DNA of 64,000 nt from Micromonospora endolithica (GCF_003626595.1 NZ_RBAK01000006.1:62001-126000), one strand, 5' to 3'; positions 23,298 through 33,041 are shown, numbered from the stretch's first letter. Program-made: numbers and translations. The notes: a model not told the origin generated them from the sequence alone.

Positions 23298-25289
23298 CTA
23301 TACCGGGACGGCCTGCGGATCCCCGGCGGCGTCGTGGGCGGCCATCGTCTCCTGCCGTTGGGGCTCCTCGCGCAGGATGGCGCAGTGCAGCCACTTCTCC
23401 GGGATGGCGAAGCCTTCCACGAGTGTCCGCATCTGCGGGCGCAGCTCCTTGAGCAGGCCGTTCACCACGCCGGTGATCGCCTTCGAGCGGGCCGGCGTGA
23501 GCCGGCCGTGCTCCAGGAGCCAGCCCTTGTTCGCCTCGATGACACCGAGCGCGTAGAGATCGCAGACCCGGGAGAGTAGCGCCCGGACCGCCGGGTCGGC
23601 GGTGTCCTCGACGCCGGCGACGAACGCCTCCAGGGTGACCCGGTCGATGTGCGCGGCGGCGACGGCGAGGACATGGTCCTGCACGTCGTTGAAGATGTCG
23701 AAGGGGCGGTCCTTCTTCGTGACCGCGCCGTTGCGGAGACGGCGGACCGCGCCGTCCAGGAGGTGCCGCTCGCGGTCCTCGAAGACCTTGAGCTGCCAGC
23801 CCCGGTCGGTGACGGCGACCTCCTCGTCGCGGCCGGGAACGGCGCTGATCAGCCGTTCGATGAGTGACCGGGCGGCGGTGCGTTCGAGCACCATCTCCCG
23901 GACCTGTTCGGCGACGAAGGAGGCGCGGCCCCAGCCGTCCAGCGACCCGAAGTCGTCCCGGTGTCCGGTGAGCAGACCCTTGGCCACCAGTTGCAGCAGC
24001 ACCGTGTTGTCGCCCTCGAAGGTGGTGAAGACGTCGGTGTCGGCCTTGAGGCTGGGTAGCCGGTTCTCGGCCAGGTAGCCGGCGCCGCCGCACGCCTCGC
24101 GGCACATCTGGATGGTGCGGGTGGCGTGCCAGGTCTGCGCGGCCTTGAGCCCGGCCGCCCGGGACTCCAGTTCCCGTTGCCGGTGCTCGTCGACCGGGCC
24201 GTCGCCGCCCTGCACCTCGTGCAGCGCGGCGACCAGTTCGGCCTGGGCGAAGTGCAGGGCGTACGTGGTGGCCAGGGCGGGCAGCAGCTTGCGCTGGTGG
24301 GCCAGGTAGTCGTTGAGCAGCACCTCCCGATCCGCGTCGGGCGTGCCGAACTGCCGACGGATGTCGCCGTAGCGCACCGCGATGGTCAACGCCGACTTGG
24401 TGGCGGCCGACGCGGCGCCGCCCACGCTCACTCGGCCCCGGACCAGGGTGCCGAGCATGGTGAAGAAGCGGCGGGAGTCGTTCTCGATCGGGCTGGAGTA
24501 GGTCCCGTCCTCCGCGACCTGGCCGTACCGGTCCAGCAGCATGTCGCGCGGCACCGTCACGTGGTCGAAGCTCAGCCGTCCGTTGTCCACGCCGAGCAGG
24601 CCGGCCTTGGGCCCGGCGTCACCGATGGTCACGCCGGGCAGCGGGTTGCCCCGCGCGTCGCGGATCGGGACCAGCCAGGCGTGCACGCCGTGCCCCTGCC
24701 CACCGGTGACCAGCTGTGCGAAGACCACCGCCATCCGCCCGTCGCGTGCCGCGTTGCCGATGTAGTCCTTGCGGGCCGCCTCGTGCGGGGTGTGCAGGTC
24801 GAAGGTCTGCGTCCGCGGGTCGTACTCGCAGGTGGTGCGTAGCTGCTGGACGTCGGAGCCGTGGCCGGTCTCGGTCATCGCGAAGCAGCCGAAGATCTTG
24901 CCGGCGATGATGTCCCGCAGGTAGGCGTCGTGGTGCCGCCGGGTGCCGAGGGCGTTGACGGCGCCGCCGAACAGGCCCCACTGCACGCCCGCCTTGACCA
25001 TCAGGGACAGGTCGACCTGCGCCAGCATCTCGGTCGCGACGATCGAGCCGCCGACGTCGGATCGGCCGCCGTACTCGGTGGGGAAGCCCGACGCGATCCC
25101 CAGCTCGACGGGGAGGTCGTGGAGGAGCCGGGTGATCCGCTCCCGGGCCTGGTCACCGGTCTCGCCGTAAACCGGCAGGAAACGCCCGTCGAGGTGATTC
25201 CGGTGGGCCTCGCGGACCTCGGCCCACGGGCCGTCGAGCGCTTCCCGTAGGCGAGCGAGGTCGATGTGGCCGGACACGTGATCGGACAT
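23298..25289 (-). CDS. Acyl-CoA oxidase/dehydrogenase-family enzyme
   Basis: The 663-aa protein matches the acyl-CoA oxidase layout rather than the 380-aa dehydrogenases. It contains FGCFAMTETGHGSDVQQLRTT (FAD- and substrate-binding loop), VPRDMLLDRYG, FTMLGTLVRGRVSVGGAA, YGDIRRQFG and the signature MCREACGGAGYLAENRLPSLKADTDVFTTFEGDNTVLLQ. The extra C-terminal helical domain is as in peroxisomal-type oxidases. It should oxidise acyl-CoA to the 2-enoyl-CoA. ATG 25289 is preceded by GGAGGGG at good spacing. It is a single-gene unit. Confidence 0.92.
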   Translation of the reverse strand: MSDHVSGHIDLARLREALDGPWAEVREAHRNHLDGRFLPVYGETGDQARERITRLLHDLPVELGIASGFPTEYGGRSDVGGSIVATEMLAQVDLSLMVKAGVQWGLFGGAVNALGTRRHHDAYLRDIIAGKIFGCFAMTETGHGSDVQQLRTTCEYDPRTQTFDLHTPHEAARKDYIGNAARDGRMAVVFAQLVTGGQGHGVHAWLVPIRDARGNPLPGVTIGDAGPKAGLLGVDNGRLSFDHVTVPRDMLLDRYGQVAEDGTYSSPIENDSRRFFTMLGTLVRGRVSVGGAASAATKSALTIAVRYGDIRRQFGTPDADREVLLNDYLAHQRKLLPALATTYALHFAQAELVAALHEVQGGDGPVDEHRQRELESRAAGLKAAQTWHATRTIQMCREACGGAGYLAENRLPSLKADTDVFTTFEGDNTVLLQLVAKGLLTGHRDDFGSLDGWGRASFVAEQVREMVLERTAARSLIERLISAVPGRDEEVAVTDRGWQLKVFEDRERHLLDGAVRRLRNGAVTKKDRPFDIFNDVQDHVLAVAAAHIDRVTLEAFVAGVEDTADPAVRALLSRVCDLYALGVIEANKGWLLEHGRLTPARSKAITGVVNGLLKELRPQMRTLVEGFAIPEKWLHCAILREEPQRQETMAAHDAAGDPQAVPV

Positions 25290-25412
25290 GGTGACCCCTC
25301 CGCAGGCGGACATATGGGTACAGTCTGGTCCCGATCAAGGGTACCGGCCGGTAACGGTGACCCGGGGGGTATGACCGCGGTGAGACCGGACACCCTCCGG
25401 GGTCGCGTGCGC

Positions 25413-26264
25413 CTAGGCCGGCCGGGTGTCGGCCAGGAAGTCCTGCAACGACCGTGCCGGCCGCCCGGTCACCCGCTCGACGGTGTCGGTCACCGCCGCG
25501 AAGCTGCCCGCGCGCACGCGCTCGAACGTCAGCGCGGTGAGGTCCCGTTCGAAGCCCGATGTCCCGGCGAGTGCCTCGTCCACGGTCACCTCACGATGGA
25601 CCACCGGACGTCCCGCCGCGGCGGCGAGCAGCTCCGCGGTGCGCGGCAACGAGAGGGACTGCGGACCGGACAGCTCGTAGACCTGACCGGCGTGCCCGTC
25701 TCCGAGCAGCGCCCGCTCGGCCACGGCCGCGATGTCCCGGGCGTCGATCCAGGCCACCCGCGCACCACCGCTGGGGAAGGCCAGTTCCCCGGCCTCGGTG
25801 ATCTGGTCGCGGTAGAAGCGTGGGTCGGTGAAGACCTGCATGAACCAGCTCGGTCGCAGGATCGTCCAGGCGCGCCCGCTGTCACGTACGGCACGCTCGG
25901 CCCGCGGTGCCCATCCGTCGGGCCCGGTGTAGTCCGCGTCCCGCTCGGACAGCAGGACGACGCGGGCGCCGGGTGGCGTCTGGTGCAGCAGCGCACCGAT
26001 GAGGTCCGGCGCGTCGGCACGATCCGGTCGGACGACGTAGACGGCCTCGGCGCCGTCGGTCGCCGCCGCCCACCCGGCGGGTTCGTCCCACGAGAAGGCC
26101 GTGGGGCGCACGCCGTCGATGGTGACCGTGGACGGATCGCTGCTGCCGCCGCGCACCTCGACGCCCGGCCGCGTCGTGAGTGACCGCGCCAGCGGTACGC
26201 CCGTCTTGCCGCGGACCCCGGTCACCAGCACCCGAGTCGGGCCGGTCGGGCCGGGACGGTTCAT
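25413..26264 (-). CDS. NmrA-type NAD(P)-binding reductase-like protein
   Basis: The 283-aa protein has a Rossmann start RVLVTGVRGKTGVPLARSL (GxxGxxG variant), AVYVVRPDRADAPDLIGALL, and TILRPSWFMQVFTD followed by WIDARDIAAVAERALLGDGHAGQVYELSGPQSLS, the typical core of atypical SDR/NmrA proteins (NAD(P)H-quinone reductase or redox-sensor type). The catalytic Tyr-x3-Lys is absent, as usual in this group. ATG 26264 follows GAGGAG. It is a lone gene. Confidence 0.87.
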   Translation of the reverse strand: MNRPGPTGPTRVLVTGVRGKTGVPLARSLTTRPGVEVRGGSSDPSTVTIDGVRPTAFSWDEPAGWAAATDGAEAVYVVRPDRADAPDLIGALLHQTPPGARVVLLSERDADYTGPDGWAPRAERAVRDSGRAWTILRPSWFMQVFTDPRFYRDQITEAGELAFPSGGARVAWIDARDIAAVAERALLGDGHAGQVYELSGPQSLSLPRTAELLAAAAGRPVVHREVTVDEALAGTSGFERDLTALTFERVRAGSFAAVTDTVERVTGRPARSLQDFLADTRPA

Positions 26265-26337
26265 GTCGCACCACTCCTCTGCTCCGGCGACTGTTCCACC
26301 AACCACCTAAGCACGTCGGACGTGGTGCGGCCGGGCT

Positions 26338-27051
26338 TCAGACCAGCAGTTGCTCGCGCATCCTCGCGCCCGGGTTGATGCCGCCCAGGGCCCGAGCGCT
26401 GGCCGGGTCGTGCACGGCGAGGGTGTTGTTGCGGCGCATCAGCTCGCGCACCGCGGGCGGCAGCCGGGGCGGGTCGTCCATGGCGGCGAGGACCTCACCG
26501 GCGCTGGAGATGAGTCGATCGGCCAGGGCGGCGGCGTCGGTGTCCACCCGCACCCGGCCGTACTCCCAGCCCGCGATGGTGAGGTCGAGCACCTCGAACA
26601 GCCGGGTCACGAGCGGGTTCGGGTCGATCACCCGGTCCAGCCGGGGTGCCCGGCGGCCGACCACCTTGACGGCGGCGGCCACCTGCGCGTACGGATGGAA
26701 GCCGCACGGCAGCGCGAACAGTGGCCACCGCAGAGCCGGCCCGGCCTCCCGCCACAGTGGCCGGTAGTTGCGGCGGTGCACCAGAAGCCGCCGGCCCGTC
26801 CGCCGGTGCACCTCGTGGGCCTGGGCCAGCAGGTCCGCGTGGGCCTCGTCGGCGACCTGGCTCACGATCCGGGCCGCCACCACCAGACCGTCGTCGCCGG
26901 CCAGCATCTCGGTGACCGCCTCGACCTGCTCCGGGAACCGGATCTGGGCGTGGGCGCCGTACCGAGTCTGGACGTCCCGTAGCAACGTCTGCTGGCGGAC
27001 CGGATCGAGCTGGACCCGCCCGCCGCCCAGCAACCGCTGGAGCCAACGCAT
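26338..27051 (-). CDS. Conserved-looking protein of unknown function
   Basis: The 237-aa protein has no motif I can name. It is rich in helix and Arg, with VEAVTEMLAGDDGLVVAARIVSQVADEAHADLLAQAHEVHRR followed by WREAGPALRWPLFALPCGFHPYAQVAAAVKVVG and a C-terminal PPAVRELMRRNNTLAVHDPASARALGGI. There is no signal peptide or membrane helix. Codon bias supports a real gene starting at ATG 27051. It converges on the NmrA gene's promoter side and stands alone. Confidence 0.6.
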   Translation of the reverse strand: MRWLQRLLGGGRVQLDPVRQQTLLRDVQTRYGAHAQIRFPEQVEAVTEMLAGDDGLVVAARIVSQVADEAHADLLAQAHEVHRRTGRRLLVHRRNYRPLWREAGPALRWPLFALPCGFHPYAQVAAAVKVVGRRAPRLDRVIDPNPLVTRLFEVLDLTIAGWEYGRVRVDTDAAALADRLISSAGEVLAAMDDPPRLPPAVRELMRRNNTLAVHDPASARALGGINPGARMREQLLV

Positions 27052-27234
27052 GTCGCCTCGATTCAGCAGAGCCGTCCCGGACCGCGGCTATGTTAGTGCG
27101 TCCGACTCCCCTCGTGTGCCCGAGGGTGACGCTGCGGTCCCTCGACCCGCTGGCCGTGCCCGCGTACCACGGGAACAGCCGACCCGGTCCTCATGCCTGC
27201 CTCGAGACGTGTCGCCGGTCGGCCGACCAGGGGA

Positions 27235-27264
27235 ACGGGTACCGGCCCGAAGGCCGGTACCCGT
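27235..27264 (-). terminator. Hairpin terminator of the GH127-type gene
   Basis: ACGGGTACCGGCC (27235-27247) pairs perfectly with GGCCGGTACCCGT (27252-27264) around a CGAA tetraloop, 4 nt beyond the stop codon on the minus strand. No T-tract follows. Confidence 0.7.
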
Positions 27265-27268
27265 CGGG

Positions 27269-30022
27269 TCAGATGAACCGCCAGCGCTGGTCGGCGGCGC
27301 CGCTGTCGTTACCGAGGACGACCTGCGCCCCCTGGGAGCTGGAGCCGCCGCTGACGCCGAGGACCCGGCCCCCGTTGGCGCACTGAATGCGGAAGTAGCC
27401 GGCCCCGCCGTAGCGCAGCCGCCACCGGTGGTCGGCCGCGCCGCTGTCGGTCCACTGGAGGATCCGGGCGCCGGCGGTGGTGGCGCCGCCCTCGACGCCG
27501 AGCACCTTGCCGCTGTGCGAGTTGCGCAGCCGCAGGTATCCGCCGGTGTCCACGATCGCGGTCCAGAGGTGGTCGGCGGTGCCGGTGTCGCCCCACTGGA
27601 TGACGAGGCCGCCGTCGGCGGTGGACATGTTCTGCACGCCGAGGACGAGGCCGCTGGCGAGGTTCTGGATCCGGCGGGCGCCGTTGGGTATGAACCGCCA
27701 CTGGTTGTCCGGGCTGCCGTTGTCCTGGTCCTGCACCGCCTGGGCGCCCTGGCCGGTCGCGCCACCCGAGATGGCAAGCAGCTTGCCGGTGTGCACGTTG
27801 CGCAGCTTGTGCGAGCCGTCGCCGACGTCGACGACGGTCCAGAGGTGGTCGGCGGTGCCGTTGTCGGCCCACTGGAGGATGCGGGCGTTGTCGGCGGTGG
27901 ACATGTTCTCCACCCCGAGCACCTTGCCGCTGTGCACGTTGCGCAGCCGGATCGCCGATCCGTCGACCAGGATCTGCCAGTTGTGGTCGGCGGTGCCGGT
28001 GTCACCCCACTGGAGGGCGAGTCCGCCGTCGGCCGTGGACATGTCCTGGATGCCGAGCACCAGGCCACTGGCGACGTTTGCCAGACGGAAGCTGGCGTCG
28101 GTGCCGCCTCCACCGGCACCGACGTTCCAGTACACCGTGTAGTGGTGACCGTGGGCGTCGTGGAACGGGCCCAGGTTGACGCCGGTGCCGTTGGCGACCG
28201 CGGTGAACGCCAGGGCACTGCCGCTGGTACGGGTGATCGAGCCGGGGTCGAGGGTGGGCAGGCCGGCCAGGGCGGTGTTGCCGTAGTTGCCGGAGAGCAC
28301 CACCGGACCGTACGTGATCGCCTGGACGGCGGGGTTGTCGTTGGCCGGCACCATGACGACGCGCATCGGCAGCCGGACCGTGACCACGTCACCGGACGCC
28401 CAGGAACGGGTGAGCACGGCGTAGCTTCCCGGACTGGTGGCGATGTTCTGCGGCGTGCCGTTGACGCTGACGGTGGCCCCGCTGGTCCACGCCGGAATCC
28501 GGATCCGCATCGTCCACGAACCGCCGACCGAGCCGGTGACGGTCAGGGTGGTGGTGTCGCTGACCGGGTACGAGGTGCTCTGGGTGACCGTGATCCCGCG
28601 CGGTGTCCAGTTGAGCACCGACGGCATGAACAGGTTGACCGTCAGCGTGCTGCCGTTGTGGAAGTAGATGGAGTCCATCAAGGTGGTGTTGGTCTCCAGG
28701 CCGGTGCCCTGACAGCACCAGAAGGAGTGGTAGTCGGTGCTCCACGTGCCGCCGCCCCACGCCGGTCCCACGCCGCGCCGACCACCGGGGTTGAGCGGGG
28801 TGAAATAGGTGACGTGGCCGTGCCCGTCGGCCGGGTTCTGCTGGCCGATCATGTGATTGAGCAGCGCCCGCTCGTAGAAGTCGAAGTACCCCGCCCGGTT
28901 CGGGTCCAGCTGCCACAGCTCCCGGGTCAGCTTGAGCATGTTGTAGGTGTTGCACGCCTCGCAGGTGTCGGTGCGCAGGTACCCGGCGATGGCGTCGGGG
29001 GCGCGGAAATGTTCGGCCTGGCTGTTGCCGCCGATGACGTAGGTGTGCGCGTCGACGGTGATGTTCCACGCGTTGCTGGCGATGTCCCGGTAGCGGGTGG
29101 TCCCGGTGGCCTTGAACTCCCGGGCGGCGCCGATCCACTTCGGCACCTGGGTGTTGGCGTGCAGCCCGTTGAGCTGGTCGGAGTTCGCGGCCAGCGGGTT
29201 GAACACGGCAGCGTGGTCGAAGCGCTGGGCGACGGCCAGCCATCGGGCGTCGCCGGTCTGCTGGTACAGGTCGGTCAGCACCGCGTTCATGCCACCGAAC
29301 TCGGTGCCCAACATGGCCTGCATCTGGGCGGAGGTGAGCCGGCCGGTGCGCCGGTCGACCCAGCCGGCGAGCCCCAGCAGCACGTCGCGGGCCTGGTTGT
29401 TACCGATGAGGCGCCACACGTCGAGCAGACCGGCGAGCGTCTTGTGGATGCAGTAGTAGGGCACGTTGCCGTTGTTCAGCGTGCGAGCTTCCAACGCGGT
29501 GAAGTCGGACTCGGGGAAGCCGCTGAGGTAGCCGGTGCCGAAGCCGGCGGCCGGGTTGTTGGCCTGGCACTTCGCCAGCTCGGCGACCATGTGGTCGGCC
29601 TTGTCCCGGCAGGTGGTGTCGCCGAGCACCGCCCACCCGTACGCCCACGCGGTCAGGAAGTGCCCCTGCATGTGGGTACGGAACGGGAAGGTCGGGGCGT
29701 CCCAGCCTCCGGTCGGCGCCGCGCCGGCGGTGGACAGGCGGTGGTTGGCCCGGAAGTTGTAGAGCAGCCGGTTGACGTCGACGAAGCGCAGGTAGTTGAG
29801 CGTGCGATTCTGGTTGTCCTGCCAGCGGCTGGCGGTCAGCCGCACCTGGCCCGGGTCGAACGCGTACGCGGAGACGCCGATGTCGGGCCGGACCGGAGGC
29901 AGCGCGGCGCTGGCGGCACCCCCGCCGATCAGCGGCCCGAGGGCGGATCCGACCGTGGAGGCGACGGCGGTCGCGCCGGCGGTCCGGAGGAGAAGTCGGC
30001 GGTTCAGGTGGGGCGAGGTCAT
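27269..30022 (-). CDS. Secreted GH127-type (beta-L-arabinofuranosidase-like) enzyme with RICIN lectin repeats
   Basis: The 917-aa protein has a Tat signal (NRRLLLRTAGATAVAS). A long catalytic part follows with the family landmarks FRTHMQGHFLTAWAYGWAVLG, YYCIHKTLAGLLDVW, TDTCEACNTYNMLKLTRELW and FWCCQGTG. By analogy with HypBA1 the E-x-C of CEAC and the CC pair would form the zinc-binding, nucleophile-bearing site. From about residue 630 there are two beta-trefoil RICIN units with repeated Q-x-W-like blocks (STADGG...LQWGDTGTADH). It should remove beta-L-arabinofuranose or a related sugar from extracellular glycans. A GGAGG lies before ATG 30022. Two operator-like sites lie upstream. Confidence 0.85.
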   Translation of the reverse strand: MTSPHLNRRLLLRTAGATAVASTVGSALGPLIGGGAASAALPPVRPDIGVSAYAFDPGQVRLTASRWQDNQNRTLNYLRFVDVNRLLYNFRANHRLSTAGAAPTGGWDAPTFPFRTHMQGHFLTAWAYGWAVLGDTTCRDKADHMVAELAKCQANNPAAGFGTGYLSGFPESDFTALEARTLNNGNVPYYCIHKTLAGLLDVWRLIGNNQARDVLLGLAGWVDRRTGRLTSAQMQAMLGTEFGGMNAVLTDLYQQTGDARWLAVAQRFDHAAVFNPLAANSDQLNGLHANTQVPKWIGAAREFKATGTTRYRDIASNAWNITVDAHTYVIGGNSQAEHFRAPDAIAGYLRTDTCEACNTYNMLKLTRELWQLDPNRAGYFDFYERALLNHMIGQQNPADGHGHVTYFTPLNPGGRRGVGPAWGGGTWSTDYHSFWCCQGTGLETNTTLMDSIYFHNGSTLTVNLFMPSVLNWTPRGITVTQSTSYPVSDTTTLTVTGSVGGSWTMRIRIPAWTSGATVSVNGTPQNIATSPGSYAVLTRSWASGDVVTVRLPMRVVMVPANDNPAVQAITYGPVVLSGNYGNTALAGLPTLDPGSITRTSGSALAFTAVANGTGVNLGPFHDAHGHHYTVYWNVGAGGGGTDASFRLANVASGLVLGIQDMSTADGGLALQWGDTGTADHNWQILVDGSAIRLRNVHSGKVLGVENMSTADNARILQWADNGTADHLWTVVDVGDGSHKLRNVHTGKLLAISGGATGQGAQAVQDQDNGSPDNQWRFIPNGARRIQNLASGLVLGVQNMSTADGGLVIQWGDTGTADHLWTAIVDTGGYLRLRNSHSGKVLGVEGGATTAGARILQWTDSGAADHRWRLRYGGAGYFRIQCANGGRVLGVSGGSSSQGAQVVLGNDSGAADQRWRFI

Positions 30023-30407
30023 CAGGGCCTCCGTGGCGGGGACTGACAATCAGGTGGCGGTGCGGCGGGCCGGCGGGAGGCGTGCTCCCGCCGGCCCGCC
30101 CGATGTCCGGTCGTTGATTCGGCGGGCGCCCCGGTACCCGCGGCAGGCCGCGGCGTTCCGTACCGGGCCAGTGGCGAATCAACCAGCGGCACAGGTTGGA
30201 CATGGTCACGTCGATCCGGCACGGCGGAGGTACTTCGGCGCTCCGGCGGATGCCTGTCCCGCTACGCCGGATCGTCGACAGCCGTGGCCCGGCCCCCGCC
30301 GGCGGTCGGGCCCGACCGTCGGCCTGCCCTGGGGGCGTCGTGACCCGAGGTGCGACCAACGCGGTGCGCCCGGCCCGACACCGCGGGCGTCGCCCTCGAC
30401 CATCGAC

Positions 30408-30421
30408 TGTGAGCGATAACA
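30408..30421. promoter_or_regulatory. LacI-type operator-like site TGTGAGCGATAACA
   Basis: TGT/ACA ends with a GAGCGATA centre give the near-symmetric LacI/GalR operator form. It lies 386 bp before the GH127-type start and 329 bp before the esterase start. Confidence 0.5.
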
Positions 30422-30495
30422 CTGACTTCGTCAAGTGGCCCCGACCGTAATGGAAAGTCAGGACTCCAGCTCAGTATTGATCGATGTTCGTCGTT

Positions 30496-30510
30496 TGACG
30501 TATGACGTCG
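30496..30510. promoter_or_regulatory. FadR/GntR-like site TGACG-N5-CGTCG
   Basis: TGACGTATGACGTCG shares arms and spacing with the site at 33042-33056 next to the FadR-type gene, with one mismatch in the second arm. Confidence 0.5.
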
Positions 30511-30521
30511 TGAGCGCTAAC
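30510..30521. promoter_or_regulatory. LacI-type operator-like site GTGAGCGCTAAC
   Basis: The AGCGCT core is fully symmetric and flanked by GTG/AAC. It overlaps the FadR-like site by one base, so two regulators may compete here. Confidence 0.55.
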
Positions 30522-30749
30522 TTCTGACGCGCGGGTCAGGTGGCTGCCGGGAGCCGGATGACGCACCGCCGCGGTCTGCGCGGGCCTGCTTCGATCGCGT
30601 CGGTCGGGGCGGGGCCCGGGTCGTACGCCGCCGCCGCGCTCACCCGCGCAACACCCCATCGTGCTGACGCCACCACCGGACGCCGGCACACACGCCAGGG
30701 CACGCGCGTGCGTTCTGCCCGTGGGTGACCCCGATCGAAGGAGTGGACC

Positions 30750-32138
30750 ATGAAGGCCATCGGTGAGGCTCGTCCCGCCTCTCCCCGGAGACGTCGCTGG
30801 CGGTCGACGCTGGCCGCGGCGGCGGTCGCGGTCATGGCGGCCGGCACGCTCGTCGCGGTGAACGCGACGCCCGCGGCGGCGGCGACGGTGGATACCAACG
30901 CCTGGTACGTCCTGGTGAACCGGAACAGCGGCAAGGCGTTGGACCTGTACGGCGCGGCGACCAACGACGGCGCGCGGATCAGCCAGTGGACGCGCAACAA
31001 CGGCGCGAACCAGCAGTGGCAGTTCGTGGACTCCGGCGGGGGTTTCTACCGGCTGAAGTCCCGGCACTCGGGCAAGGTCCTCGACGTCTACAACTTCTCC
31101 ACCGCCGACGGCGGCGCGATCGTGCAGTGGACCGACGGCAACGGCCCGAACCAGCAGTTCCGGCTGGCTGACTCGGACGGTGGCCACGTCCGGCTGATCA
31201 GCCGGCACAGCGGCAAGGCGGTGGAGGTGCAGGGGGCCTCCACGGCCGACGGGGCGAACATCGTGCAGTACTCCGACTGGAACGGCGCCAACCAGCAGTG
31301 GCAGCTCGTCCGTACCGACGGCGGCACCACCCCGCCGCCGACCGGCGGCACCGGGTGCGGCAAGGCGCCGACCCTGAACAGCGGCACGCACACGATCCAG
31401 AGCAACGGCAAGAGCCGCTCGTTCATCCTGCGGGTGCCCAGCAACTACAACAACAACAACCCGTACCGGCTGATCTTCGCGTTCCACTGGCGGGGTGGCA
31501 CCATGCAGGAGATCTCCTCCGGCGGCACCAGTGGGACCCCCTGGTCCTACTACGGCCAGCAGGAACAGTCGAACAACAGCGCGATCCTCGTGGCGCCGCA
31601 GGGGCTCGGCAACGGCTGGGGCAACGCCGGTGGCGAGGACGTCGTCTTCGTCGACGACATGATCAGCCGGATCGAAAGTGCCCTGTGCGTCAACCCGCGG
31701 CAGCGGTTCGCCCTCGGCTTCAGCTGGGGCGGCGGCATGAGCTACGCCCTCGCCTGCGCGCGGGCCAATGTCTTCCGGGCCGTCGCGGTCATCTCCGGCG
31801 CGCAGATCAGTGGATGCAGCGGCGGTACGCAGCCCATCGCGTACTTCGGGCTGCACGGCATCTCGGACAACGTCCTGAGCATCTCCCAGGGACGCTCGCT
31901 GCGCGACACGTTCGTCCGGAACAACGGCTGCGCCGCACAGAACCCGCCCGAGCCGGGAGCGGGCAGCCGCACGCACATCACCACCACCTACTCGGGATGC
32001 CGGGCCGGCTACCCGGTGCAGTGGGCCGCGTACGACAACGGCCACATGCCCGGCCCGGTGGACGGCACGTACGCCGAGAGTGGCATCACCACCTGGACCA
32101 AGGGCGAGATCTGGCGGTTCTTCGCGCAGTTCTCGTGA
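30750..32138 (+). CDS. Secreted RICIN-lectin esterase (CE1/PHB-depolymerase-like)
   Basis: The 462-aa protein has a Sec signal ending ATPAAAA, a RICIN beta-trefoil (about residues 48-190, three QQW/QQF repeats such as NNGANQQWQF), a TPPPTGG linker and a CE1-like esterase domain: RSFILRVPSNYNNNNPYRLIFAFHWRGG, the nucleophile elbow LGFSWGGGMSY, LHGISDNV and a catalytic His in AAYDNGHMPGP. Such enzymes release feruloyl or acetyl groups from plant polysaccharide. GAAGGAG precedes ATG 30750. The lectin should anchor the enzyme to galactose- or arabinose-bearing glycans. A strong bidirectional terminator follows. Confidence 0.88.
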   Translation: MKAIGEARPASPRRRRWRSTLAAAAVAVMAAGTLVAVNATPAAAATVDTNAWYVLVNRNSGKALDLYGAATNDGARISQWTRNNGANQQWQFVDSGGGFYRLKSRHSGKVLDVYNFSTADGGAIVQWTDGNGPNQQFRLADSDGGHVRLISRHSGKAVEVQGASTADGANIVQYSDWNGANQQWQLVRTDGGTTPPPTGGTGCGKAPTLNSGTHTIQSNGKSRSFILRVPSNYNNNNPYRLIFAFHWRGGTMQEISSGGTSGTPWSYYGQQEQSNNSAILVAPQGLGNGWGNAGGEDVVFVDDMISRIESALCVNPRQRFALGFSWGGGMSYALACARANVFRAVAVISGAQISGCSGGTQPIAYFGLHGISDNVLSISQGRSLRDTFVRNNGCAAQNPPEPGAGSRTHITTTYSGCRAGYPVQWAAYDNGHMPGPVDGTYAESGITTWTKGEIWRFFAQFS

Positions 32139-32170
32139 CTCCGGGTCGGCGACGAGGCCGACGTGCGACC

Positions 32171-32205
32171 GCGGCGCCCGCTCCCGCACCGGGAGCGGGC
32201 GCCGC
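32171..32205. terminator. Bidirectional 16-bp hairpin between esterase and FadR-type gene
   Basis: The arms 32171-32186 and 32190-32205 pair without mismatch around a CAC loop. It lies between convergent genes and can serve both. There is no T-tract. Confidence 0.8.
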
Positions 32206-32209
32206 CGGC

Positions 32210-32980
32210 TCAGCGTTGCAGGCGGGCGGGCCGACCCGAACCGCTGCGCCGGACCAGCCAGGCCTCGGTGATGTGGGTGAACATCGCCTCGGCGGCACCC
32301 TCCGGGTCGCCCGCGGCGATCCGCTCGTAGATCCGACGGTGCCCGCGGTTGGACGCCACACAGAGGGAGCGTTCGGTCCGGCCCATGTAGCGGGCGGTGT
32401 TCACCACCTGACTCTCCAGCGCGCGTACGACACCGCGCGCGATGCGGTTGCCGGACGCCTGCATGACCGTGTCGTGGAAGGCGCGGTCCTGCTCGTGGTA
32501 GGTGACATGGTCGTCGACCAGCTCGTCCATCCGGTCCACCAGGGCGCGCAGCCGGTCGAGGGTCTCCTGGTCGGCGAGGCGGGCGGCGACGTTGGCCATG
32601 TCGGACTCGAGCACCCGCCGGGTGACGACGAGGTCGTCGAGGATGGCGAGGCTGTCGTCCTCGGCGATGGTGGCGCCGAGGACGAGTTCGTCGAGCATGT
32701 CCCAGTTCGACGGCGGGGTGACCGTGGTGCCGGCGCCCTGGCGGACCTGTACGAGCCCCTTCTCCTGAAGGATCTTCACCGCCTCCCGGACGACGGTCCG
32801 GCTCACCGAGAAGGTCTCGCAGAGGACCGGCTCGGGGGGCAGCGGCGCGCCGGACGGATGCACCCCGCGGACGATGCGCTCCACCAGCTCGGCGGTGACC
32901 GCCGTGGCGAGGTTGGCCGGTCGCCGCGACCACGCCGGGCTGGCCACGGCATTCGGGGCTGTGTCCTGCGATGGCGTCAT
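32210..32980 (-). CDS. FadR-subfamily GntR transcriptional regulator
   Basis: The 256-aa protein has a GntR winged helix (VTAELVERIVRGVHPSGAPLPPEPVLCETFSVSRTVVREAVKILQEKGLVQVRQGAGTTV) and an FCD ligand domain with the metal-binding pattern: DDLVVTRRVLESDMA, YHEQDRAFHDTVMQASGN, then NRGHRRIYERIAAGDPEGA. FCD regulators bind organic acids such as sugar acids. It is divergent from the CUT1 importer and the sugar-acid enzymes, with a palindrome in between, so it very probably represses that operon and senses a pathway acid. Confidence 0.92.
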   Translation of the reverse strand: MTPSQDTAPNAVASPAWSRRPANLATAVTAELVERIVRGVHPSGAPLPPEPVLCETFSVSRTVVREAVKILQEKGLVQVRQGAGTTVTPPSNWDMLDELVLGATIAEDDSLAILDDLVVTRRVLESDMANVAARLADQETLDRLRALVDRMDELVDDHVTYHEQDRAFHDTVMQASGNRIARGVVRALESQVVNTARYMGRTERSLCVASNRGHRRIYERIAAGDPEGAAEAMFTHITEAWLVRRSGSGRPARLQR

Positions 32981-33041
32981 GTCCCCCTCCGAGTGGATCG
33001 CCGTGGCACCGGCGTCCGGAGATCAGTGTACGACCGACGAT

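Larger units (their letters stand above)
30023..30749. other. Divergent control region between GH127-type and esterase genes
   Basis: This 727-bp stretch has no credible gene. It holds two LacI-type operator-like sites and a FadR-like site (listed separately) and must contain promoters for both flanking secreted enzymes. Confidence 0.6.
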
